Of a DNA stretch of 64,000 bases, positions 32,629-40,991 are shown in pieces (positions within the stretch are counted from its first letter, which is position 1; each line of letters starts with the position of its first letter). Below the pieces are notes generated by a model. The model did not search any database, was not told the DNA's origin, and saw only the letters and a program-made list of their open reading frames with translations. Source of the stretch: Nocardia sp. NBC_00416 (lineage in GTDB: Bacteria > Actinomycetota > Actinomycetes > Mycobacteriales > Mycobacteriaceae); NCBI RefSeq assembly GCF_036032445.1, contig NZ_CP107932.1, positions 3,908,501 through 3,972,500 of the forward strand. The letters run 5' to 3'. Both the position numbers and the translations under genes were made by a program.

Positions 32629-34758
32629 GTGCCCGCACTCGATCTGTCCGCCCTGGATCCCGAGCAGGCCGCCGCTGTCCGCGCACCGCGAGGGCCGGTT
32701 TGTGTACTGGCCGGCGCGGGAACCGGGAAGACCCGCACCATCACGTACCGCATCGCGCATCTGGTGGCCGCGGGGCAGGTGCGGGCGGATCAGGTGCTGG
32801 CCGTCACCTTCACCGCACGTGCGGCGGGTGAGCTGCGCGGACGGCTGCGAACGCTCGGACTGGGCGACGCCGCCACCACAGTGCAGGCTCGCACCTTCCA
32901 TGCCGCTGCCCTGCGGCAGTTGCGGTACTTCTGGCCGCAGGTGGTCGGCGAGGTGCCGTGGCGAATGCTGGACAGCAAGTTCCCGGTGGTCGCCCAGGCC
33001 GCGAACCGGGTCGGCTTGGCCTCGGGCACCGAGAGTGTGAAGGATCTCCTCGGGGAGATCGAATGGGCCAAGTCGTCGTTGGTGGCGCCCGAGGACTACC
33101 CCGCCGCGGCCGCCGCGCATCGGCGCGACACCCCCTTCGCGCCCGCTCGGATCGCGGAGGTCTACGCGGCCTACGAATCGCTGAAGACGACACCGGACGG
33201 GCTGCTGCTGGATTTCGACGATCTGCTGCTGCACACGGCCGCCGCGTTGGAGGACTATCCGTCGGTCGCCGACGAGTTCCGCGAACGCTACCGCTGCTTC
33301 GTGGTCGACGAGTATCAGGACGTCACCCCGTTGCAGCAGCGGGTGCTGGACACCTGGCTGGGGGATCGCGACGATCTCACGGTCGTGGGCGACGCCAATC
33401 AGACGATCTATTCGTTCACCGGCGCCGGTCCCGGGTATCTACTGGATTTCTCGCGGCGCTTCCCGGACGCGGCGGTGGTGCGGCTGGAGCGCGACTACCG
33501 GTCGACACCCCAGGTGGTGGACCTCGCCAATCGGGTGATCGGGATGGCGCAGGGCCGGATCGCCGGGACCCGGCTCCAGCTGATCGGGCAGCGGGCCGAC
33601 GGGCCGGACCCCGAGTTCACCGAATACGACGAGCTCGCCGGGGAAGCCGCCGACGTGGCCCGGCGGGTCGAGGAACTGATGGCGAGCGGGACACCGGCCG
33701 CCGAGATCGCGGTGCTGTACCGGATCAACGCGCACTCCGAGGCGTACGAGCAGGCGTTGACCGAACGCGGTATCTCCTACCAGGTGCGCGGCGGAGAGGG
33801 TTTTTTCCAACGGCCGGAGGTCCGGCAGGCGGTCCAGGAGCTGCGGAAGACGACGGCTCGCGACGATCTGCCCGATCAGTCGAGGTCGGGCGCGAAGCTG
33901 GTCAGCCTGACCCGCGCGGCGCTGGCCCCGATGGGGCTCACCGCTTCCGCACCGGCCGGGGCGCAGGCCCGGCAGCGCTGGGAATCGCTGGTGGCGCTCG
34001 TCCGGTTGACCGAGGAACTGGTCGAGCACGAGCCCGGTCTGGACCTGGCCGGATTGCTGCGTGAACTCGCCGCCCGGGCGGAGGCACGCCATCCACCGAC
34101 CGTGCAGGGCGTCACCTTGGCCTCGCTGCACGCGGCCAAGGGCCTGGAGTGGGACGCGGTGTTCCTGGTCGGGCTCACCGACGGCACCCTGCCCATCTCC
34201 TACACGCTCAACGGCGACGGATCGGTCGCCGACGTGGCGGCCCTCGAGGAGGAACGGCGGCTGCTCTACGTCGGCGTGACCCGGGCCCGCGTCCATCTCC
34301 GGTTGTCGTGGGCGCTGCGCCGCGGCGACGGTGATCGCCGGACGCGGCGCCGGTCACGGTTCCTCGGTGGCCTGGTGCCCGAGAATTCGCCCGCGTCCCG
34401 GATCGCCGCGCCACCGCGGCCCGGGGCCGACGCGGACCGGCCGGTGTGCCGGATATGCGGCCGCGCGCTGCTCGATTCGGAGACGCTGCTGCTGCGTCGG
34501 TGCAAGAACTGTGTGGGACAACCGGATACGGAACTGCTGAGCGCCCTGCAGGATTGGCGCCGCGAGAAAGCCACCGAACTGGCGGTGGATCCGCGGGGGA
34601 TCCTGGGGGTGAACACGCTCACCGCCATCGCGGAACAGCTGCCCGAGGACGAGGCCGCTCTCGCCGCGCTGGGCATCGGCGAAAGCAAGATGCGGCAGTA
34701 CGGGGCAGAGGTATTGGGCATCATCCGATCGCGGCGCCGCGCGATTACTCGCCGATAG
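32629..34758 (+). CDS. uvrD2: DNA helicase UvrD2
   Basis: Superfamily I 3'-5' helicase, 709 residues, essential in mycobacteria. Motor motifs: Q region and Walker A GAGTGKT (29-35), Walker B VVDEYQD (about 225-231), VVGDANQTIYSF, YRSTPQVV, and motif VI YVGVTRAR. What marks it as UvrD2 is the C-terminal part: a tetracysteine zinc unit (CRICG about 607 and CKNC about 625) linked to an HRDC domain (about 640-705, ELLSALQDWRREKATELAV). The start is GTG 32629; the upstream frame is open but lacks homology, and a -10 box lies six bases away. It is followed by the whiB7 leader, as in M. tuberculosis. Confidence 0.95.
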   Translation: MPALDLSALDPEQAAAVRAPRGPVCVLAGAGTGKTRTITYRIAHLVAAGQVRADQVLAVTFTARAAGELRGRLRTLGLGDAATTVQARTFHAAALRQLRYFWPQVVGEVPWRMLDSKFPVVAQAANRVGLASGTESVKDLLGEIEWAKSSLVAPEDYPAAAAAHRRDTPFAPARIAEVYAAYESLKTTPDGLLLDFDDLLLHTAAALEDYPSVADEFRERYRCFVVDEYQDVTPLQQRVLDTWLGDRDDLTVVGDANQTIYSFTGAGPGYLLDFSRRFPDAAVVRLERDYRSTPQVVDLANRVIGMAQGRIAGTRLQLIGQRADGPDPEFTEYDELAGEAADVARRVEELMASGTPAAEIAVLYRINAHSEAYEQALTERGISYQVRGGEGFFQRPEVRQAVQELRKTTARDDLPDQSRSGAKLVSLTRAALAPMGLTASAPAGAQARQRWESLVALVRLTEELVEHEPGLDLAGLLRELAARAEARHPPTVQGVTLASLHAAKGLEWDAVFLVGLTDGTLPISYTLNGDGSVADVAALEEERRLLYVGVTRARVHLRLSWALRRGDGDRRTRRRSRFLGGLVPENSPASRIAAPPRPGADADRPVCRICGRALLDSETLLLRRCKNCVGQPDTELLSALQDWRREKATELAVDPRGILGVNTLTAIAEQLPEDEAALAALGIGESKMRQYGAEVLGIIRSRRRAITRR

Positions 34759-34798
34759 CCCGGCAGCGTTCCGCGGATCCGGGGAAAACCGCAGGTAG

Positions 34799-34835
34799 AA
34801 AATAGGTTGTCGACTTCGGCAAGATTGCCTAAGGT
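34799..34835 (+). promoter_or_regulatory. whiB7 promoter with AT-rich WhiB7 box
   Basis: AAAATA (34799-34804), two bases, then -35 TTGTCG (34807-34812), a 17-base spacer and -10 TAAGGT (34830-34835). An AT-rich block just upstream of -35 is the known binding site of the WhiB7 AT-hook in autoregulated promoters. Transcription should start near 34842, giving a leader of about 540 nt. Confidence 0.75.
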
Positions 34836-34914
34836 GGAAATCGCGCTCGGGAGGGTACATCGACGCGCGAAGTTCCGAATCCGATCACGACGAGTACAGG
34901 AGGGAGGCAGACAG

Positions 34915-35244
34915 ATGAACGGCACATTGAACTACGGCTCCATCGCCGTAGCGCTGAATACGCGGCCGTCGGCTGCTTCCCGGGGGTTCCTCGCTATGCA
35001 GGGGACCGGCCTGTCCTGCCTCGATGGTGAGCAGACGCGCATTCGCTATTCGCATCAGCCGAACATCGTCGAACCGCAGGACCAGTCCGTCGCGAACTGG
35101 CGTCCGGGGGCTGCTTTCGCAGCCGTCGGCTCCGTCGCTATCGATCCCGCAGCAGCACCCGCGGCGGCCGATAAGCGACCGGCAAGCCTTCGCAAAGGAC
35201 ATCCAGCGACCGTGAACAGGCGGCCCCACAGCCGACCAAGGTAG
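34915..35244 (+). CDS. Upstream ORF in the whiB7 leader (109 aa)
   Basis: Reading frame inside the whiB7 5' leader, with an exceptionally strong ribosome binding site (AGGAGGGAGG at 34898-34907) before ATG 34915. It begins MNGTLNYGSIAVALNTRP and becomes Ala-rich and basic toward the end (KRPASLRKGHPATVNRRPHSRPR); no family is recognised. It ends 18 bases before the terminator stem. In mycobacteria and Streptomyces, slow translation of a whiB7 upstream ORF prevents the terminator from forming, so the act of translation is probably the function. It is longer than the mycobacterial uORFs I recall, so part may also be a real peptide. Confidence 0.7.
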   Translation: MNGTLNYGSIAVALNTRPSAASRGFLAMQGTGLSCLDGEQTRIRYSHQPNIVEPQDQSVANWRPGAAFAAVGSVAIDPAAAPAAADKRPASLRKGHPATVNRRPHSRPR

Positions 35245-35262
35245 GGATTCACCCCACACCTC

Positions 35263-35305
35263 CTGGCCACGGGTCGCAGATGCGAAACCGTGGCCAGATT
35301 TTTTT
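35263..35305 (+). terminator. Attenuator terminator in the whiB7 leader
   Basis: Stem CTGGCCACGG (35263-35272) with CCGTGGCCAG (35288-35297), followed by ATTTTTTT (35298-35305): a textbook intrinsic terminator, rare in such GC-rich DNA. It sits between the upstream ORF and whiB7. TGCGAAACCG (35281-35290), in its loop and right arm, is also perfectly complementary to CGGTTTCGCA (35327-35336), offering a second fold for the read-through transcript. Confidence 0.88.
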
Positions 35306-35381
35306 GGCCTTCAGCCCACAAGGCGCCGGTTTCGCAGCAACGAACACCGAACCGCTGCACAACAAGCTGAAGGAGAACGAC

Positions 35382-35705
35382 GTGGTCACCACCACCCAGA
35401 GCTGGCCGTCGGCCACTACTGATGTGGCGTGTCGCACCGTGGAAACCGATCCCGGGGCCCAGCGGCTTTCCACTCTGCCCTGCCGGGCAGGGGATCCCGA
35501 CCTCTGGTTCGCCGAGAGCCCGGTCCAGCTGGAACAGGCCAAGTCCCTGTGCGCTTCCTGCCCGATCCGTAAAGGCTGCCTGACCGCGGCCATCGATCGG
35601 AGGGAACCGTGGGGCGTGTGGGGCGGCGAGATCTTCGATCAGGGGGTCGTCATCGCCCGGAAACGTCCGCGGGGCCGGCCCCGCAAGGTCGCCAGCTGTG
35701 TCTGA
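35382..35705 (+). CDS. whiB7: WhiB7 iron-sulfur transcription factor
   Basis: 107-residue redox-sensing regulator that activates intrinsic antibiotic-resistance genes after ribosome stress. The four iron-sulfur cysteines are present (C34, C57, C60, C66, in LPCRAGDPDLWF and CASCPIRKGC), followed by the sigma-A contact loop EPWGVWGGE (75-83) and the C-terminal AT-hook RGRPRK (97-102) that distinguishes WhiB7 from other Wbl proteins. Start GTG 35382 follows AAGGAG (35370-35375). Expression is controlled by the leader described above and probably by WhiB7 itself. A strong hairpin follows the gene. Confidence 0.97.
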   Translation: MVTTTQSWPSATTDVACRTVETDPGAQRLSTLPCRAGDPDLWFAESPVQLEQAKSLCASCPIRKGCLTAAIDRREPWGVWGGEIFDQGVVIARKRPRGRPRKVASCV

Positions 35706-35752
35706 CAGGCATTCCGCGTCCCGGATGCCCGCGGACACCCACCGACACCGGA

Positions 35753-35790
35753 AACGAGCCGCTCATCGCTTCGCCGATGAGCGGCTCGTT
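35753..35790. terminator. Bidirectional terminator between whiB7 and the ABC1 kinase gene
   Basis: Perfect 16-bp stem AACGAGCCGCTCATCG (35753-35768) with 35775-35790 and a 6-base loop. Confidence 0.85.
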
Positions 35791-35870
35791 CGCGTTCGGG
35801 GTCCCGAATCCGCACCCACGCGCGAGCCGGAATCGTTGAAGATTCGTAAATGCTTGTGCCGGAGTATCTT

Positions 35871-37214
35871 TCAGGCGCTGTCCCGTTGCTCGCGGAAACC
35901 GGGCAACCAGGTGGCGGCCAACTGCATGAACGGCACCTCGGCGTCGAGCTGGGCACAGATGCCGATCGAACCGCCCAGCACCCGGAAGATCATCACGTAT
36001 TCGGCCGGCAGCACCATCGCGCGCGCGGTTTTCATCTCCGGCGAGGAGTAGTCGGTCGCCTTGCCCGCGACGCGCTGCATCCAGCGCCGGGTGAAATGGA
36101 ACGATTCGGAGCGGATCGGATCGGTGAACGGGCGCAGATAGTCCGCGATCTCCGCTTCGGTGAGTGTCCGGCCCGGCAGCACCCAACCGTTCTGGTGCAG
36201 GATCTCGGTGAGTTCGCCGTACTCCTCGGCGACCGCGAGCGCGAGGATCCGGCCCAGCAACTCCGGAAAACCACCCGGCAGCGGCGCGCACGCACCGTAA
36301 TCGATAACGGCCAGCTTCCCTTCCGGGGTGATCATGAAATTGCCCGGATGCGGGTCGGCGTGGAGCAGGCCCACTGTCTCGGGGGACGAGAAATGGAATC
36401 GGCCCATCAGTCCCGCCACCCGGTTGCGCAGCGCCCGGGTGCCCTCCGGATCGGCCGCACCGGCGGCGATTATCGCGGAAACCGGTGTGCCGTCGAGCCA
36501 TTCGCTGACGATCACCTTCGGCGCGCTGGCGACGACCTTGGGCACCACGAATTCCGGGTGACCCTCATAGGCTTTGCTGAACGCCCGCTGGTTCGCGGCC
36601 TCGTTGCGGTAGTCCAGCTCTTCCTCGGTGCGCTCGTTGATCTCGGCGAGCAGTGGTTTGACGTCGGCTCCGGGAATCACCTTGGCGAACAGCCCGGTCA
36701 TCCGGTTCAGGGTCCGCAGATCGGCGCGCAGCGCTTCGTCGGCGCCCGGATACTGCACCTTCACCGCGACCTGACGACCGTCCGACCACACCGCCTTGTG
36801 CACCTGGCCGATACTCGCCGAAGCGGCCGGGGTGTCCTCGAAGGATTCGAAACGTTTGCGCCAATCGGTGCCGAGCTGCTGATCGAGAACCCGGTACACC
36901 GTCGCGGCCGGCATCGGGGGCGCGGCGGCCTGCAGTTTGGTGAGCGCCTCGCGATAGTGCTCGCCGAACTCCTCGGGTACCGCGGCCTCCATCACACTCA
37001 GGGCCTGCCCGAACTTCATCGCGCCGCCCTTGAGCTCACCGAGCACGGCGAACAGTTGTTCGGCGGCTTTCTGGTTCAACTCGGTGTTGATCTCCTTGCG
37101 ATCGCCGCCCGCGAGCTTCTTGCCGAAACCGACCGCGGCACGACCCGCGACCCCCAGTGGAATCTTGGCCAACTTCGCATTGCGGGACATGGGCCGACGC
37201 ACGATCTCAGACAC
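35871..37214 (-). CDS. ABC1/UbiB-family atypical kinase
   Basis: 447-residue ABC1 (AarF/UbiB/COQ8) family protein, the same length as Rv3197 of M. tuberculosis, which lies at this position next to whiB7 and has been linked to macrolide tolerance. Motifs: the KxGQ helix KGGAMKFGQALS (about 61-72), SASIGQVHKA in place of the glycine loop, AVKVQYPG with the ATP lysine, LDYRNEAANQ, the catalytic HADPHPGNF and metal-binding VIDYGA. UbiB kinases support quinone biosynthesis in Gram-negatives; in actinobacteria the role is less clear. GTG 37214 gives the family length, although GGGGGAG sits very close to it. Confidence 0.9.
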   Translation of the reverse strand: MSEIVRRPMSRNAKLAKIPLGVAGRAAVGFGKKLAGGDRKEINTELNQKAAEQLFAVLGELKGGAMKFGQALSVMEAAVPEEFGEHYREALTKLQAAAPPMPAATVYRVLDQQLGTDWRKRFESFEDTPAASASIGQVHKAVWSDGRQVAVKVQYPGADEALRADLRTLNRMTGLFAKVIPGADVKPLLAEINERTEEELDYRNEAANQRAFSKAYEGHPEFVVPKVVASAPKVIVSEWLDGTPVSAIIAAGAADPEGTRALRNRVAGLMGRFHFSSPETVGLLHADPHPGNFMITPEGKLAVIDYGACAPLPGGFPELLGRILALAVAEEYGELTEILHQNGWVLPGRTLTEAEIADYLRPFTDPIRSESFHFTRRWMQRVAGKATDYSSPEMKTARAMVLPAEYVMIFRVLGGSIGICAQLDAEVPFMQLAATWLPGFREQRDSA

Positions 37215-37296
37215 TCCCCCATCATGGCCGACAGACGGGCGGGTCTGCCAGGGAAAACCGAAGAGAATTACCACACGACACCAAGTGTGACCGCAC

Positions 37297-38160
37297 TCAC
37301 AGGAGCTCCGGAGCTTCGGGCCCGAGGCACCCACAGCGGGCGTGCGGCGCCCACGACCGGCGGCTCAGGAAGCGGGAGTCGAGATCCAGTTCGAGGGTTC
37401 GGTCGAGTGTTTCCGGCGGGCGGCGCGGCTCGCAGGCGATGATCGTCTCCAGTTCACCGAGCGCCAGCGCGGTCACCGCGGCGATGCCGGCGGGACTGGC
37501 GTGACCGGTGCGGCCGAGCAGCTGGGCGGCCAGCCGCGGCCACTCCGCATCGCGATCACACCTGGTCAGATCCGCACAGCGCAGGCAACTGGTGCGGCCC
37601 GGGAGGACCAGCGGACCCACCATCCCTTTGCCGTCACGGAGCCGGACGACCAGGTGGGCGATCCCGGCACGGGACAGGTCGCGAACCAGCCGCGGATCGG
37701 GTATCAGCGCGTCCGCCAGTACCACCAGATCCGCGGCCCGGGCCCGGCCGTCGAGCTCACCGCGGTAGTCGCGCGACCGATGCGGACGCAGACCGAATCC
37801 GCGCAGGCCCACGGTGATGGCGTCGGTGAGTGGGCCGATGCCGTGCACCCGGATCGACCGGACGCGACCGGCCGGGCGGGGCGGATGCACCAGTAGACCC
37901 GCGGCGTCGATCACGTCGAACAGGACACCGGCCTGCCCGGGCGCCAGACCGAGCGAGCGGGCCTGCCAGATGATCGTGGGTTTGCTGTTCAGCCCGTCGA
38001 GCAGCCGGAGAAAGCCCAGCACCTGCTGGGTCTCCAGACCGGGCGTCTCGCAGAGCACCGCCGTATCGGGATCCCAGCCCAGTTGGACCTGTCCGGTCGA
38101 GCGGACCAAGATCGGCACCCGGGGATGCAGGAGGGGGCCACGTGGCCGGAGCGTCGTCAT
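37297..38160 (-). CDS. Cyclodehydratase/E1-like leader-binding protein (Rv3196-like)
   Basis: 287-residue protein of the group annotated as bacteriocin (TOMM) cyclodehydratase or leader-peptide-binding proteins. The N-terminal half has a degraded winged-helix RRE-like region (LETQQVLGFLRLLDGLNSKPTI). The C-terminal half is an E1/ThiF-like Rossmann domain (IRVHGIGPLTDAITVGLRGFG, AADLVVLADALIPDPRL) ending with zinc-type cysteines (TSCLRCADLTRCD, HARCGCLG). It corresponds to Rv3196. No precursor peptide or YcaO gene is adjacent, so it is an orphan in the window. The ATG at 38160 has CATACT six bases upstream, possibly leaderless. Confidence 0.75.
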   Translation of the reverse strand: MTTLRPRGPLLHPRVPILVRSTGQVQLGWDPDTAVLCETPGLETQQVLGFLRLLDGLNSKPTIIWQARSLGLAPGQAGVLFDVIDAAGLLVHPPRPAGRVRSIRVHGIGPLTDAITVGLRGFGLRPHRSRDYRGELDGRARAADLVVLADALIPDPRLVRDLSRAGIAHLVVRLRDGKGMVGPLVLPGRTSCLRCADLTRCDRDAEWPRLAAQLLGRTGHASPAGIAAVTALALGELETIIACEPRRPPETLDRTLELDLDSRFLSRRSWAPHARCGCLGPEAPELL

Positions 38161-38205
38161 GATGGCAGTATGCGATCGCCGTTGCGGCACAACGGGTTCG
38201 CGAGG

Positions 38206-38243
38206 CGGAGTTATCCACAGGTCCGCGCCTGTGGACAACTCCG
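38206..38243. promoter_or_regulatory. Inverted pair of consensus DnaA boxes
   Basis: A 16-base arm, CGGAGTTATCCACAGG, faces its near-perfect complement (one mismatch) across a 6-base spacer. Each arm holds a DnaA box: TTATCCACA (38211-38219) and TTGTCCACA on the opposite strand (38230-38238). Both fit the mycobacterial consensus TT(A/G)TCCACA exactly. The site lies between the zincin gene's 3' end and the promoter of the cyclodehydratase-like gene. Confidence 0.75.
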
Positions 38244-38340
38244 TTTGCCGAGGTGGCGGCCTATCGCGCCACGGGTTGCCGGCCCGCTACCGAATTCGTC
38301 GGAAACGCGGTCCCCTCGCCGGCGATCGGACCCGCACCCG

Positions 38341-39825
38341 TTACTTCTCGTCCTTACCGGGGCCTTCCGAGCCCTGCTCGGGATCCTCCGGACCGGAACC
38401 GGGGCGCTGCTCGTCGCTCTCGGTGGTTTCCTTCGCCGACGATCCGGCGGCCGCCTCCCGTTCGGCGGCCTCGGTCGCGGCCAGCTGGGCCAGCGGATCG
38501 TCGAATACACCCGCACCGCCGCCGAGCACCGAATCGATGAACCCGGCGGGCGCGTCGAGATCATCGGCATCGGGAAGCAGATCGGGATGGGCCCAGACAC
38601 CGTCGCGCGCGGCGATCCCCGCGTCATCGGTCAATCGCTGCCACAGCGTCGCCGCCTCGCGCAGTTTGCGCGGCCGCAACTCCAGGCCGACCAGGGTGGC
38701 GAAGGTCTGTTCGGCGGGTCCGCCGGTAGCGCGGCGGCGGCGCAGTGTCTCGGCCAGCGCGCCCGCCCCGGGCAGCCGATCACCCACGGCGGCGGCCACG
38801 ACCACCTGCACCCAGCCCTCTATCAGCGCGAGCAGGGTTTCCAGCCGGTCCAGCGCCTGCTTCTGCTCGGGTGTGGTCTGCGGTTCGAAACTGCCCTGCG
38901 CGAGGATCTCCTCGAGCTTGGACGGATCGGTGAGCGCGGAGGGATCGAGATTGCGGGCCGCGTCCTCGAGCGCCGAGAAGTCCATGGTGATCCCGCGCGC
39001 GTAGTCCTCGACAGCACCCAGGACCTGCTGACGCAGCCACGGCACATGCACGAAGAGTCGCTGGTGAGCGACCTCGCGCGCGGCGAGGAACACCACGATC
39101 TCGCTCTCCGGCTGTTCCAGTCCTTCGCTGAACTCCGAAATGGCGGTGGGCAGCAGGGCCGCGGTACCGGCCGGGCCGAGCGGCAGGCCGATATCCGTAC
39201 CGGTCAGCACCTCTTTCGCCAGCTGTCCCAGCGCCTGCCCGAGCTGCGAGCCGAAAGCCAGCCCGCCCATCTGGCCGAGCATGCCCATCATGGGGCCGGC
39301 CATCTCGCGCGCCTCTTCCGGCAGCCCGGCCGTCCACATACCGGAGATCTGCTGGGCCACCGGATCACACAGCCGCTGCCAGGTCGGCAGTGTTTTCTCG
39401 ATCCAGTCATCGGCGGTCCAGGCAACGGTGCTCGTCGCGCCGGCTGGGAAGGTCGTCGCGTCGTCGAGCCACAGTTCGGCCAGATGCGCGGCATCGGCGA
39501 CCGCCGCGGCGGTTCCGCTGGACACCGGCGGGACCGTTTTGCCGAGCTGCTGGCGGGCCAGCCGCTTGGCCACGTCGTAGTTCACCGGCCCGGAACCACC
39601 ACCGGCCATACCCTGGCCCATCCCACTGAGCATCTGGCCCAGCGACGAGAGCATCTGGCCCAGCGACGCGGGATCGAATCCGGCGCCGCCGGCGCCGAAG
39701 CCGAACGGGTCACTACCGCCGCCGCCCGGTTTGCCGAACGGGTCGTCACCGCCGCCGCCCGGTTTGTCGCCGCGGCCGCGATCGTCGTCGTCGCCGTGGG
39801 AGAACCCGAACGGAAGGTCGCTCAT
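38341..39825 (-). CDS. Zincin-like metalloprotease family protein (DUF2342, Rv3195-like)
   Basis: 494-residue protein of the actinobacterial zincin family (DUF2342), equivalent by position to Rv3195. Residues 1-70 are low-complexity Gly/Asp/Met-rich. The conserved core starts at NYDVAKRLARQQLG and contains LWLDDATTFPAGA, WTADDWIEKTLPTW, the degenerate zinc helix REVAHQRLFVHVPWL (about 255-270) and LIEGWVQVVVAAAV..RLPGAGALAETLRRRRA. The C-terminal 60 residues are an acidic, disordered tail. A canonical HExxH is absent; catalysis is therefore uncertain. The ATG at 39825 is the family start. Confidence 0.86.
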   Translation of the reverse strand: MSDLPFGFSHGDDDDRGRGDKPGGGGDDPFGKPGGGGSDPFGFGAGGAGFDPASLGQMLSSLGQMLSGMGQGMAGGGSGPVNYDVAKRLARQQLGKTVPPVSSGTAAAVADAAHLAELWLDDATTFPAGATSTVAWTADDWIEKTLPTWQRLCDPVAQQISGMWTAGLPEEAREMAGPMMGMLGQMGGLAFGSQLGQALGQLAKEVLTGTDIGLPLGPAGTAALLPTAISEFSEGLEQPESEIVVFLAAREVAHQRLFVHVPWLRQQVLGAVEDYARGITMDFSALEDAARNLDPSALTDPSKLEEILAQGSFEPQTTPEQKQALDRLETLLALIEGWVQVVVAAAVGDRLPGAGALAETLRRRRATGGPAEQTFATLVGLELRPRKLREAATLWQRLTDDAGIAARDGVWAHPDLLPDADDLDAPAGFIDSVLGGGAGVFDDPLAQLAATEAAEREAAAGSSAKETTESDEQRPGSGPEDPEQGSEGPGKDEK

Positions 39826-40003
39826 TCCGCCTCACCCGCCGGCATAGCGTCCGGGTGGTGTCCGGGGAGCGCGCACGCACCGAGGTGCTCGGCCGGCGCT
39901 TCGTGAAGCTGCATGTTGTCCATAGTAGGCGCGACGAACCGGCCGGTCCGCCGCGCCGGGCGGGCTTCGCGCAGGGTGAACAACCTCGTCCCGGACGGGC
40001 GGC

Positions 40004-40951
40004 TCACCGCGTGACCGGGTCCGATCCGGCGGCCACCCAGGACTCCACGATCGTCCGGGCGATCGATACCGAGCCGGGGAGCAGCAGCGGCGGGGACACG
40101 GCCGGCCCGGTACCGCCTTCCTCCGGCCGGGCCCGCCAACCGCCGGCCGACAACGCCGCACGCACCTCGTCGCGGGTGAACCAATGCGCTTCGGCGATCT
40201 CGCCGTCGGTGTAGACCAATGGCCGCTCGGGGTCGGCCTGCGCGCAGAAACCGAGCATCAGCGACCGCGGGAACGGCCACGGCTGACTGCCGAGGTACTC
40301 GATATCGTGGACATCGAGCCCGACCTCCTCGCGCATCTCCCGTTCGACACACCGTTCCAGGGACTCCCCCGCCTCGACGAACCCGGCGAGCAGCGAGAAC
40401 ATCGTCTCCGGCCAGCTGTGCTGGCGGGCCAGCAGCACCCGATCGCCGCCGTCGTGGATGAGACAGATCACAGCCGGATCGGTGCGCGGGAAATCCTCCC
40501 GCCCGTCCTCGGCCACCCGTGACCAGCCGCCTTTGGCGGGCACGGTCGGCGTCCCGTCCGCGCCGTGATAGGCCGCGCTGGCATGCCAGTTGATCAAGGC
40601 GAGGGCGGCGGACAGGACACCGGCGGTGAAATCGTCGAGCGAGGTATCGGCGAGCTGCCGCAGATCCCGCAACGTCCCGCTGAGCGCGCTATCGTGCACC
40701 GCCCAGAGGTGGGCGCCGTTGTCGATACCGAGGAATACCGCCTCCGAGCTGGGCTCGGCCGACAGTTCGGTGGCCGGATCCCAGACCAGCGCGCCCGACT
40801 CGTAGCGCACCGCGCCCCGCTGCCCGACCCGTAACAGCCGGGCCGTGGCCCAGCCTTCTTTCAGCGCCTGCGGGTCGGCGCGCAGATGATCGGCACGATC
40901 GAGCGCCGAACGGGACAGCAAGGGAACCTGGTTGAGCTGGAAGACGGCCAC
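40004..40951 (-). CDS. nudC: NAD(H) pyrophosphatase NudC
   Basis: 315-residue Nudix hydrolase that splits NAD(H) to NMN(H) and AMP and can decap NAD-capped RNA. The Nudix box is complete (GFVEAGESLERCVEREMREEVGL, about 195-217) and is followed by the NudC signature SQPWPFPRS. The N-terminal domain is typical, but the four-cysteine zinc ribbon of most NudC proteins is missing: the segment HASAAYHGADGTP has none of the cysteines. GTG 40951 has TAGTCT six bases upstream, so it is probably leaderless. It is at the Rv3199c position, between the zincin and K+ channel genes. Confidence 0.92.
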   Translation of the reverse strand: MAVFQLNQVPLLSRSALDRADHLRADPQALKEGWATARLLRVGQRGAVRYESGALVWDPATELSAEPSSEAVFLGIDNGAHLWAVHDSALSGTLRDLRQLADTSLDDFTAGVLSAALALINWHASAAYHGADGTPTVPAKGGWSRVAEDGREDFPRTDPAVICLIHDGGDRVLLARQHSWPETMFSLLAGFVEAGESLERCVEREMREEVGLDVHDIEYLGSQPWPFPRSLMLGFCAQADPERPLVYTDGEIAEAHWFTRDEVRAALSAGGWRARPEEGGTGPAVSPPLLLPGSVSIARTIVESWVAAGSDPVTR

Positions 40952-40957
40952 CGTCCG

Positions 40958-40963
40958 AGACTA
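40958..40963 (-). promoter_or_regulatory. -10 element for leaderless nudC
   Basis: TAGTCT on the minus strand, six bases before the GTG start, no Shine-Dalgarno sequence. Confidence 0.5.
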
Positions 40964-40991
40964 TCGCGGCCCGATAACCGGTGCCGACGGG

